A stretch of 64,000 nucleotides of DNA, taken from assembly GCF_029227915.1 (NCBI RefSeq), contig NC_079882.1, forward strand, positions 26,541,001 to 26,605,000, given 5' to 3'. This document shows, piece by piece, positions 10,844 to 20,672 of this stretch (position 1 is its first letter; every line of letters begins with the position of its first letter). A program made the translations under genes and the position numbers. Below the pieces are notes generated by a model. It was not told the origin of the DNA. It did no database searches and saw only the letters and a list, made by a program, of their open reading frames with translations. This DNA comes from Hydractinia symbiolongicarpus. Taxonomy: Eukaryota; Cnidaria; Hydrozoa; Anthoathecata; Hydractiniidae.

Positions 10844-10958
10844 AGATAGGCACGTTCACCATTTACTTAGTATATATAGATATTTGTAATGTTTGATCTA
10901 GAATACAAGAAAGGAAATATAATACATGTTACACCTACTAAATATATATAACTCTCTA
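10843..10958 (-). repeat. 5' LTR of the intact gypsy element with presumed promoter
   Basis: Identical to the copy at 5599-5714. On the minus strand a TATA-like TATTATATTT (10923-10914) lies about 24 bases upstream of AGATCAAACAT, so transcription could plausibly start near 10899. No AATAAA is visible within the LTR. Confidence 0.9.
10914..10923 (-). promoter_or_regulatory. TATA-like element in the LTR
   Basis: TATTATATTT on the minus strand, about 24 bases before the LTR segment that is complementary to the primer-binding site. The assignment rests on spacing and sequence only. Confidence 0.4.
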
Positions 10959-11029
10959 CTCATGATAAGAAGTAAAGGTATTTTACGTTACTCCACGTTA
11001 CAAAAATTTTATCTACCTTATAAAAAGGG

Positions 11030-11520
11030 ATGGAAAAAGCATTTAAACCTGAAGGGTTTGAATGCAATCCCAACACACTGCTGAAAAATAATTTACACAT
11101 TGGCTTAAAACTTTTGAGAACTTCCTTGCAATTTTGCCGCAGACAGGTCTTGACAGATTTTCGATATAAATCAATTTTGTATCACCAAGTGTTTATGAGT
11201 ATTTTAGTGAATCAACGGTACATGCAGACGCCATAACAATCCTCAAGCAAGTTTTCCAGTAGCCTACAAATATAGTTTTTGTTCGACATCTGTTAGCTAC
11301 TCCTAGACAACAACCTGGACAGACTTTGGATGAATTCCTAAAATTTTAAGTAAAGACCACAACTTTACTCAAGTCACTGCATTACAAAATAAAGAGGAAG
11401 CATTTTGTGATGCTTTTATTTCTAGGATCCAGTCAAATCATATTCAGCAACGTCTTCTTGAAAACAAAACACTAAATTTGAAGGACATGTTCAACCAGTC
11501 CAGATCCAGCTCAAAATAGC
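11030..11520 (+). pseudogene. gag-like fragment of the decayed gypsy element
   Basis: The start reads MEKAFKPEGFECNPNTLLK, then the frame shifts. Later blocks in other frames (FVRHLLATPRQQPGQTLDEF around 11278-11337, and QSNHIQQRLLENKTLNLKDM around 11430-11490) are typical of gypsy capsid-like regions, which assemble the particle. Frameshifts and an internal stop make it non-functional. Confidence 0.6.
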
Positions 11521-11624
11521 TCAGAGTCATATTCCAACCCATTACTGCTCAATGCAGCTGTCACCATCACTAACGAAGAACCACATCAGCAGTCAGTTAA
11601 AGCTGCAACTTGCAACCCTGACAA

Positions 11625-11680
11625 CAAGTCAGATCAGCAAAACAAATGTATTCGAACATTTGTTTTGCTGATCTGACTTG
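11625..11680. repeat. Perfect 25-bp inverted repeat inside the gag pseudogene
   Basis: CAAGTCAGATCAGCAAAACA plus five more bases (11625-11649) is repeated exactly in reverse complement at 11656-11680, with the six-base spacer ATTCGA. A perfect fold-back of this size inside a decayed coding region is most easily explained by a template-switch mutation. Confidence 0.9.
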
Positions 11681-11722
11681 TGGTAATAATCGTCATCCCA
11701 ATCAAATTGTCCGGCACATGAT

Positions 11723-11971
11723 TTGGAATGTAACAAATGTGGGAGAAAGGGACATCTAGCAAAGTTCTGTCAATCTAGCGGAAAAAGATCATCTGAAAAA
11801 ACTATTGCTTCTGCTTTTCCTACTCTAACTGCTGTGACTAATACTCCAAAGGGGTTACAGAGCTCAGTTTGTGATATTCCTGTTAACGGATTCACAGTTC
11901 ATGCTCTAACAGACAGTGGGAGTGCCATGAGCTTTATTCATCCCATTTTGCCGAGAAGTACTCTTTACTAG
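11723..11971 (+). pseudogene. Zinc knuckle and protease fragment of the decayed gypsy element
   Basis: CNKCGRKGHLAKFC is a perfect CX2CX4HX4C zinc knuckle, which packages RNA in retroelement particles. About 55 residues later ALTDSGSAMSFIHP is the catalytic DSG motif of a retropepsin-like protease. The frame ends just after it, and the reverse transcriptase that should follow is absent. Confidence 0.8.
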
Positions 11972-12054
11972 TTACCATAGGAACCAGTCAAGTCTCAATA
12001 CCAACTACGTCTTTATCTAGTGGTGTCAAAGGATTTTGTGTTGTAGATCTCGCT

Positions 12055-12294
12055 GTGAACGATAAGCACTACAACAATCAAAAACTTAATACTGTCGAGA
12101 AAGAAGCTTGTGTGATTATAGAATCTGTTCGCCATTGGAAACACTACCTTTCTGGCCACCATTTCGCTTTTACAACTGATCAAAAATCTGTTGCTTACAT
12201 GTTTGACAAGAAACACAAAGTTCATATTAAAAATGACAAGATTAATCGTTGGCGTTTGGAGCTCGGTTGCTACAACTTTAATATTCACTACTGA
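12055..12294 (+). pseudogene. RNase H fragment of the decayed gypsy element
   Basis: LNTVEKEACVIIESVRHWKH and FAFTTDQKSVAYMFD are the characteristic central blocks of gypsy RNase H, with the catalytic Glu and Asp in place. A stop (TGA at 12292-12294) interrupts it just before the PGxxNxxxD block (PGEENIVPDSF), which is still readable downstream. Less than 100 bases separate it from the protease fragment, so reverse-transcriptase coding DNA has been lost between them. Confidence 0.8.
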
Positions 12295-12333
12295 CCTGGA
12301 GAAGAAAATATAGTTCCAGATTCATTTAAACGC

Positions 12334-12850
12334 GTGTATTGCTCTACTATCAGTATTGGTTGTTTAACCGACTTACATGATTCATTATGTCATCTTAGAG
12401 TTACCAGAATATGTGCATTTGTTCGCAGCAAGAATCTCCCCTATTCAGTTGACGATGTTAAATGTGTCACTAATATCTGTCGAATATACTGTGAGTGCAA
12501 ACCACAATATTTCTGACCAACTAAAGCGCATCTTATAAAATCCACCCAGCCATTTGAACATCTTAATATTGATTTTGAGGGACCACTACCAAGTTCCTCA
12601 CCAAATAATTATATCCTGACTATTATTGATGAGATATCAAGATTCCCTTTTGCATTTGACAACATTTACAGTAATTAAATGTCTGTGTATATCATTCTGA
12701 CCGAGGTCCATCATTTATAAGTAAAGAACTAAAACAGTTTCTACATGAGAAAGGTATTGCCACCAGTAGAACTACTCCATATAACCCTCAAAGAAATGGT
12801 CAATGCGAAAGATACAATGGAATTATTTGAAAAACTGTTACCTTTACTTT
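12334..12850 (+). pseudogene. Integrase fragment of the decayed gypsy element
   Basis: An HHCC-like region (LHDSLCHLRVTRICAFVRSK ... CRIYCECKPQ) runs to a stop at 12516. The catalytic core then continues in the same general order (HLNIDFEGPLPSSSPNNYIL, TIIDEISRFPFAF), broken by stops and frameshifts. The D-D-E core can no longer be produced. Confidence 0.75.
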
Positions 12851-13381
12851 AAAAAGTCTAAAAATTTACCTATCTCATGTTGGGAACACATTTTACCTGA
12901 TGCAATCATTTCGATCATTAATTTCAACCACCACAAATGCAACACCTCATGAGCGTATGTTTTCATATTAACGTCGCTCCCCATCTGGCGCTACTGTTCT
13001 TCTCTGACTCTCATGTCCAGGACCAGTTTTTCTCAGATGCTTCAGAAGAAATTTAAAGTTTCAGGCATTAGTCAACAAATTGCATTTGATTAAATTTTAG
13101 CAACCTGCAATATTCTCACATCCAATACCCTGATGAAAGAGAATCAACCATGTCAATTTGCGATCTCACACCAATAAATAAACTTCCATAGACCAATGTA
13201 AGCATCGATACTGAAAGAAATGGGTTAACTGAATCGATTATAATGAATAAATCGGTTTATACAGACATTGATGTACTTTCCATCATACCAGATGCTATTG
13301 TATACCACACGCTTCAAAACCTACTCCAACTGTTAGAAGAAGAGCACCTGATCATTTACATCTGTAGTTTCAACTGCACTG

Positions 13382-13650
13382 TGTAGTAAGGCTAGGTATG
13401 CATGTACGAAGTGCTCTGTGCTACTTGGCCATGTTTTTTTTACCTTTGTGACTCTGTTACTCTGAGTTGTTGGGTTTGTTTGCTTATCTATTATATATTC
13501 TGTGTTGCATCCATTATATCCATGATTTTGATGTAACTATAGCTCAATAGTTATAGCTGGAGAGATTGTTGTGTTATATGTATTTCTATAATATACTTTA
13601 TGTAGATAAAAACCTTATAATAAGAAGTAAAGGTATTTTGCGTTACTCCA
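13382..13650 (+). repeat. Proposed 3' LTR of the decayed gypsy element
   Basis: The right end is supported by the matching 5' LTR remnant (both end CGTTACTCCA). The left end is inferred from the near-perfect terminal inverted repeat TGTAGTAA...TTACTCCA, giving 269 bp. No clear polypurine tract precedes it, so the left boundary is tentative. Confidence 0.5.
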
Positions 13651-14080
13651 CGTCAAAACATATATATTTCACAAACAATAGTGGTATGTTGAAGAATTAA
13701 CCATTTTCTATCTAGCATATTACCATCCATATTTCATAATTCATGGCATGCGGGTATGTCAACTCACATACATGTGACACACATTTTGTTTTCCTATACA
13801 TACAGAAAAAATATTTTTACAAAATGTTGGTACTAGTGAAATATGTACAAGTAGATCCCAGACTCAAGGCAAATTCAGGACCATCTAGTTTTTTTAAAAA
13901 TGTCAAAAATGTTCAGTTTGTTTTAAAATCTGAACTTATAATGCTTGGTAATTATGTTGTGATATAAATATAAATTTCTTTATCATTTAGATTAGAAATT
14001 TTTGCATTAAAATGTAGATTTATTACAAGACTGGGACAGCTGGTCATTTGTTTTGCCACTTTCAAATATTTTGAATATTC
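13651..14080. other. Intergenic, upstream of dystroglycan
   Basis: AT-rich DNA between the decayed retroelement and the start codon at 14081. The dystroglycan promoter and 5' UTR should lie here or overlap the retroelement end, but I see no convincing TATA or initiator. Confidence 0.4.
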
Positions 14081-17000
14081 ATGGCAAGTCTTTTTCTATC
14101 ATATGCAGTTGTGATTTTACTTTTTATCAAGTTTTCACAACAACATATGCCAACATATCATGTATATGGTTACCTTGGACATCTGTTTAAATATGATTTG
14201 ATCACAAAATATGATGGCGTGTGTAAAGTTTCGGTAATCAAGGTGGCATATTTGTTTACTATATGTTTTGTTTTTTTTCTATCTCAAGAATGTAACATAC
14301 TATTACTGGTATCAGCGTTCCTATGCCTTCTTATTACTATTCCTAGCTCTTGTTCTCATTCCATGTTCTTTTTCAAGCACATTCAGGGTTGCCACTGATC
14401 CTGGAAAACCTTAAAAACCTGAATATATTAATTGTGCCTGGAAAAGCCTAGAATATCTGGCTAAACTTAAAACAAGATCTGGAAATAAAATTAATGACAA
14501 GCGATTGTTTTAATATTACTTTACAACTGTGCAAAATACTAACAGAACTGTAGTTACATGCTCAGCCGTAGTAAAATCTGTTAAGTACATGTTAAGTTAA
14601 AGACAAGTTAAGTATTATACACATCATATATATTATCACAGAGTATTGTTGTGAAATTGAGCAAATTACACAAATAACAGTATGTTTTTGCCTAGCGTTA
14701 AAACAATTATGGTATGCTAGTTAATATCCAATATGGATTTGGCATAACATATGGATATCCAATTTTTGGTGCATAGAAAACTATTGTCTTTGCTTTTAAA
14801 ACTAATACACGTTATGCTTTAGAGATTTAACAAAATAATTTTGTGCAGATTGTAGAAAACCTTTGCTTTCTCATTCCAAAAGTCTGCTTCAACATATGCA
14901 TGTCAATGAAGTCAATACCATAAAAATAAAACAACTAAATATGTTCTTATGACCTATGTTTAATTAGCAATATTCTACCTTATAAATCACTTAAATTAAT
15001 ACCTTCTATTTTATTTCCATTTGTAATAGGTCATTGATTTTGCATCCGGTAATGAGAAGCTTCCAGCTTGGATATTTCAAGATGAATTCACAGATGTAAA
15101 CCTACTTTCAGGAATACCAAACAAAATCGGTACCTTTAAATTGACAGTTATGCTGTTTGGGAATGATTTTGGAAGCTTTGTAAAGCTATGCAAGACATAC
15201 TTTGTGAAGATCAGTATACTCTCTCATGGTATATACAATGTCTTGGAATCTTACATTAATCACCATAACATGGCGGTAAACAAAAACAAACTTTCAGATC
15301 ATTATCTAGGTTGTTTGACATCCCCGAAGGTTTACGTACTTAGTTTAATATTCAAATCTGCTTGTTTTGTTGACTATCGAGACCTGCACCACAAAGGAAA
15401 GCGTTTAAATTCACATTTGAACACCGAGCCAGACCTGCTGCAAATATTACAACACAATAGCTCACATGCTCTTTATAAGCAACTGTTTTCCCTGTCAATG
15501 CATGTTATTAATTCCATTGAGGATGTAGGCGATTCAGACTACGGATATATCTTTTCCTGGCCAATTAGTTGTACAACTGCATCCGAACACCAACACAAGC
15601 TTTACCGTAGAAGCCTACACAGTGATTTTGAAGATGCCACGCAAATGAAGTTGTCGCAATGGCATTTGACGAGTGGCTTAATGCGTAAAAAACGTGAAAC
15701 TGTGGAAGTGTTTTTTGGATCAATTAGTGCAATAGTTGGAACTCCTGTGGAAGAGACTTCAACAGTATCAGTGCTAAGAAGTTTCTCTGTGTTGGGTACG
15801 TCAGCTGTGACGATGTTGAGTTTATCTATTCCAGTATCAATGTTGTCTTTTTTACAAAGTAGTTCAAAAATTCCCTACACCAGCTCCTATGGAGTTAAAT
15901 CGAAATCGTTTTCCTCTTCAGCAATATCAGTCTTTATTCAACCAACCAGTGCATTATTTTCATCTTTATATAACAAATTGACTACCAGTCCGCTGATTAA
16001 ATATTCAAAGAGTATTCAACAAAGTAATTCATCGTCACTTGCACCATTAGATTCTAAAAAACCGAAGAGTTCTTTTCGTGTACGTCCAACTTTGCTAACT
16101 ACATTAAATTTTACCAGAATTACATCAACACCAACATTAAACTCACAAACTGTAATTATCACTACACTACCAGAAAGCAGTTCCACTATCCAAAGAAAAT
16201 TGTCAAATGTCAGCAAAACACTTGTCCTGCATTCATCAACATTACTATTTAACAGAATTACATCAATACCAACATTAAACTCACAAACTGGGATCATTCC
16301 TACGCAACGTAATAATAGTCCAACCACTCAAAGAAAATTGTCAAATGTCAGCAAAACACTTGTCCTGGCTTCATCAACATCAAAATTTACCAGAATTACA
16401 TCAATACCGAAATTAGACTCACAAACTGTGATAACCACTACACTACCCGAAAGCAGTTCCGCCATCCAAAGAAAAGTGTCAAATGTTAGCAAAACACTTG
16501 TCCTGCCTTCATCGACATCAAAATTTAGCAGAAATACATCAATACCAACATTAAACTCACAAACGGTAATCATCACCACACTACCTAAAAAAAGTTCCAC
16601 TATCCAAAGGAAAATGTCAGATGTCAGCAAAACACTAGTCCTGCCTTTATCGACATCACAATTTAACAGAATTACATCAATACCAAAAACTGCAATCATT
16701 ACTACACTACTTAAACATAGTCCCACCACCCAAACAACAGTGTCAAATGTCAGTAGAACACTTGTCTTGACTTCAACATCTCATGTGGCAAGTAAAGATG
16801 TTGTAACAAGTTTCTTGACAATAAAACTTTCTTCGATAACAGGTATGGGTAGTGTCTTGGAATCTACCAAAAATATTGACAATACTTCGACTTTTACAAA
16901 AGCTACCGACGAGGTAGTAACAGTTACAGCAACTCGAATTCATTTTACAAATAAAATTTTTCCAAGCTCACAACATTCGACTTTAATATATAAAACAGTA

Positions 17001-19373
17001 AGCTCTATGTTGAAACATTCAAGTACTGCTCCAACAGCAACTGCAGTGGTCAGCACTCTCAGCAGTCCAGTATTTTCACGCACTCACCGAAAAGATAGTC
17101 ACGTTTCGTCACTGCATATAACAACATCGTCAGTTGATTCAAATACACCACCGTTATCAAGTACATCAATTCTATTCACAAGCAAATCTGTTAAACCATC
17201 AGTTACATCTTCATCTGCTTACTATGAGTCTTCAACTTCATTTTCATACACCAGTATCATGTCTAAATCATCAAGTGTGATTTTTACCTTCCTATTTCCG
17301 ACGATTTTAAATTCGCCTGTAACAAGTTCATCATTTTTTTCTAAAAAGATTCCTTCTTCAACACTCAATAAAGGTTTAGATACAACAAGCAGTACAATTC
17401 GATATCTTACTTCCTCGTCGCATACAACGCCAAAGTTATCGATTAAGTCAAAGTTTACTCCAACTGCTAGTTTGATTAGCTCATCAAACTTTTTACATAT
17501 TCAAACAACATTATTTGAACTTACCAGCGCAACTTCTATGGCAACTACTTCGAAAAAAACAGACATCGTCAGCTCCATTGTGGTAAGTGCGGTAGATACC
17601 AGTACTATGGGTACATCGTCTATTATATCTACCAAGTTCCTACCAGCAACATCGAGTTATAACATATACAGTGTGCGATCGTCAACTGCTTTCGAAAGCA
17701 AATCGTCTTTACTAACGATGTCTAAATCTACTGTTCCGTATACTCCATCTAGTATTCATACAAAATCACAAACAGCATCTCAGTCATCTAAGACCATTAG
17801 TACGATGCGACCATCTGATATTAAAACCCCACCTCACTCAAGTATCTTCGAAAAAGTAACTACTATGATTAGTCTTTCGCCGTTCCAAAAAACTCAAATT
17901 AGCCAACAGCCTAAAACGAATTCAATTCTCGCGACAAGTCAATCCAATTATAAAACTAGGACGAAAGAATCTTCGACTGCTCTGACAAGCTCTTTGAAGA
18001 CACAACTCAGTAAGCATAAAACGTCAACTATCTATAGTCCAAGCCATACCGATGTGATCTCTAGCTATCTTATTAGCTCCTTGAAATATTCAAGCTCGAC
18101 GAAGCCAATTTCCTGTGTAACTGTGTGTACAACAAGTCTCAACCAAACGAGGATAACAAGAGAAGCAAGCTCAATTAGTCAGTACAAATCACGAATCGCC
18201 GTGTCCTCTTTAGCTACAATTCATTCATACACTCAATCGTCTACTATAGTGTTTACGACATTTAAACCGGACTCTCCTCCGCAGGTAAAAAACCCTATTG
18301 GTCATCAATTTGCATCTAGTGGACGGTTATTTCAACTGCGCATACCAAATACCGTTTTTCAAGATTACGAAGATGGAGGAACCCGTAACCTTAGTCTTAA
18401 AGCGAATACTTCAATTGGTGACCTTTTAATAACTAGTAATTGGTTGATTTTTAATGCTAATACCCAGACCTTTACAGGTATTCCTTTGCGACAAGACTTT
18501 GATGCGCAAGGAAGTAATGGAGTAACCATCACTGTTTCGGCTGCTGATAAATCTGGAAACATTGCTATTGATACATTCAACATATATATTAAAGAGCCAA
18601 TGAAAAGTTTGACTTTTGTTGTTTTCTTAACACTGTCGTTAGATTTCACCACCTTTCTAAAGCAAAAAAATCTACGTGTCGATATTATCAATCGCATTGC
18701 TCGCTTTTACGGAACTTACGAATCTGAAGATTTATATGTGTCATCTCTAGAAGAAGGCTCGACTATTTTGGGCTGGAGTAACACAAGTCTAGGTGTTAAT
18801 ACATGTGCGAGAGAAAGTATCGGACAGATTATGGAGCAAGTACAAACGCCACATACCAACACTCCATCTGAGAGGTTTTCACAATTTTTGCTACCGGAAT
18901 TCCCGCTTATCGGTGTTTCGTCGGAATATATAGGGGTATGTGTCGAAAATGCAACAGCGTCGCCACCTGTGACGGTTCCTATTGTTCAGGATAATAAACT
19001 TAATTATTTGTATTACGTAATCCCTATTACTATTCTTGGAATTATTTTACTGATTGTTTTAATAATCGTATTATTGTTTTGGAGAAGAAATCGAAAACAG
19101 GATGTTCGAAGGTATGAGAAAGGAAGACCAGCCCTGTTACCCGATGAGATCGAATTGCAGAAGTTGGCGGTTCAAGAACGGGTGTTTGAGAATCTACCCA
19201 AATCTTATATTGGACCCTACGAGAAAGATGTTGTTGACGCTGTCTCAAGTATCAGTGACAGTAGTTATTCATCTCAGGAATCTATAAGACTACCAGCGGA
19301 GCCACCGCCCGCTTATGTGCAACCTCCACCATATAAACCACCTCTTTTCCATTTGAACCAATCAGAAGTTTGA
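14081..19373 (+). CDS. DAG1: Dystroglycan, two coding exons
   Basis: Exon 1 (14081-14233) and exon 2 (15030-19373) join in phase 0 (TTTCG|gtaatc ... taatag|GTCATT) to give 1,498 residues. The order matches dystroglycan: signal peptide (1-21); N-terminal Ig/cadherin-like module (about 30-120, with LPAWIF and SGIPNKIG); a region ending in a furin-like RKKR (270-273); a long Ser/Thr-rich mucin-like segment (about 290-1140) with five 46-residue repeats; a second cadherin-like module (from about 1151, DYEDG...FTGIPL); a SEA-like domain with Gly1294-Ser1295 at the expected autocleavage point and two cysteines (NTCARE, IGVCVEN); one membrane helix (about 1380-1402); and a basic cytoplasmic tail with PPAY and PPPYKPP near the end. 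In vertebrates the alpha subunit binds laminin-type matrix and the tail's PPxY binds dystrophin. Those roles are inferred here. Confidence 0.93.
16111..16780 (+). repeat. Five tandem 138-bp (46-residue) repeats in the mucin region
   Basis: The block coding for F-x-R-I-T-S-I-P starts at about 16111, 16249, 16387, 16525 and 16663, exactly 138 bases apart. Each unit also carries QRK-x-S-N-V-S-K-T-L-V-L. The last unit is shortened by a few codons. The units are rich in Ser/Thr, so copy number would change the length of the glycosylated stalk. Confidence 0.9.
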
Positions 19374-20545
19374 TTTTAGTTTATTTTATACAATAAGGTG
19401 ACTTTAAATTTTTTGGCTTCATTCATAATTGCTTTTACACCCGCGAATTTGTACGAACAATTCCTCAAATCTCAATTTTCTTTTTGCAGAACTGTATAAT
19501 TTGTCACATGATTTATAAGTTTGTTCTGGTAAATTTTGGCGTCAATTCATTCCATCAACGCGCAATATACGTTAAAATATGTGTCTCGCCCTTTTTTTAC
19601 ATCAGTTAGACAATTTTTATTTTTGTAGTTCTTTCGATTTCAATAAAAAATTCTAATGGAAAAAAACATGCTCGTAGAGTGTAAAACTAAAAGACGTTGT
19701 GATTTGTTTATTGTAGTGTAGGATTTTGTTTTCACCTTTCTTATTTGGATTTTTTTATACAAAAACTTTAATTTTTTAATGCATTAGGTTTTTGGATTTT
19801 TTTTAATTTTTAAATTTTTAATGGTTGAATTAATTTATTAATTTTACTTCCATTGTATTATAGTTAATAGATTATTCAGACAATTATTAATTTATCTTGA
19901 CAGAACTCGGACAATCTGCAGCCGGTAGCTGAATCCAAAATTATGTTACACGTATTATGATCTGTAGTACAAAATACGGAAAAATTTTTGTTGCCCAAAT
20001 GTCCACATTAAATGTTTGATGTCTTTTCTGTTGTGTTATAATTTAGTATCCGCAAAATTTGTCACTGTGCAGGCATGGAAAACTTTCGAACGTATTTTTC
20101 TCAGTTTTGGCGGATTATTTTCAGCTTATTGACGGTTTTTATAAATTTTGTCGGACAAGACGGCGATTTTTTTTCCATTCGTGCACCTGTTCCAGTCTGC
20201 ATTTCTTGTTTCGTCTTTTGTGTCATAATTCATTTGTTTGTTAAAGATGGTAAAATATCTTACCAAAGGTATAGGATTTATTTAGTGGATGAATTTTAAC
20301 GGTTTTTTAGGTATTTAAATCTTGTATACATTGAATAGCATTTATGACTCTGCATATTATTGAATTAATCCTTGGAAGACATGTTTTTTAATAAAAGATA
20401 GCATATTTACAACATACTCCTCCTGCACATACTGCAGTCGATTTCACTTCACCCTGCGGCCCAGAGCAAGTTATGAAGGCCTAACCTCTATATGGCGAAC
20501 ACTTATTTAATCCCGATGCTGCTGTGGTAACGCTATTATTAAAAA
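19374..20545. other. Dystroglycan 3' UTR and intergenic DNA
   Basis: Contains a poly(A) signal (AATAAA, 19642-19647), then T-rich low-complexity sequence. Short open frames at 20059-20299 have no recognisable similarity or splice context. Confidence 0.5.
19642..19647 (+). terminator. Poly(A) signal of dystroglycan
   Basis: AATAAA, about 270 bases after the stop codon. It is the first canonical signal downstream. Confidence 0.6.
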
Positions 20546-20672
20546 CTAGTCGTTAACCCGTGGAAAAATCCACGGGGCCGCCCGTCCTTGATATATCGCA
20601 TTTCGTGTTTCCCTAACAGGGGCGGCTTTCGCGGACAGACAGATAGACGGAATACGGCTATTAATAAAGAGA
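20546..20672 (-). mobile_element. Short Helitron-like copy, minus orientation
   Basis: Read on the minus strand it starts TCTCTTTATTAATAGCCG and contains CTGTCTGTC. It ends with the hairpin CCGTGG...CCACGG and, seven bases later, CTAG. It is 127 bp and belongs to the same family as the arrays at 22.9-27.9 kb. Confidence 0.7.

Larger units (their letters stand above)
5599..10958 (-). mobile_element. Young, intact Ty3/gypsy LTR retrotransposon
   Basis: Two identical 116-bp LTRs (5599-5714 and 10843-10958) flank a single gag-pol frame on the minus strand. The target-site duplication CTCAT lies at 5594-5598 and 10959-10963. The LTR ends are TAGA...TCTA rather than the usual TG...CA. A polypurine tract abuts the 3' LTR at 5715-5730. 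Between 5' LTR and gene there are only about 45 bases, with a presumed primer-binding site directly next to the LTR. The element lies inside the 5' LTR of another gypsy element, whose two halves align continuously once it is removed. Identical LTRs and an open frame point to a recent insertion. Confidence 0.95.
10959..13650 (+). mobile_element. Decayed Ty3/gypsy element split by the younger one
   Basis: On the plus strand, degraded coding blocks occur in gypsy order: gag-like, zinc knuckle plus protease, RNase H, integrase. A 5' LTR remnant ends at 10995 (AAGTAAAGGTATTTT, then CGTTACTCCA) and matches the end of the 3' LTR at 13616-13650. The rest of that remnant is left of the younger insertion at 5586-5598: ATAAAAACCTCAT there continues into GATAAGAAG here, just as ATAAAAACCTTATAATAAGAAG runs unbroken at 13608-13629. 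The reverse-transcriptase region between protease and RNase H is deleted, and several stops and frameshifts are present. Confidence 0.85.

Noticed and set aside
14081-14398. Stand-alone hydrophobic protein of 105 residues
   Set aside because: Only its first 51 codons are coding. They are exon 1 of dystroglycan, and the rest is intron read-through.
16016-16729. Minus-strand frames opposite the dystroglycan repeats
   Set aside because: Periodic antisense frames produced by the 138-bp repeat (a multiple of three), not genes.
20059-20299. Hydrophobic open frames after dystroglycan
   Set aside because: Overlapping alternative frames of T-rich DNA, no start context, splice sites or recognisable domain.
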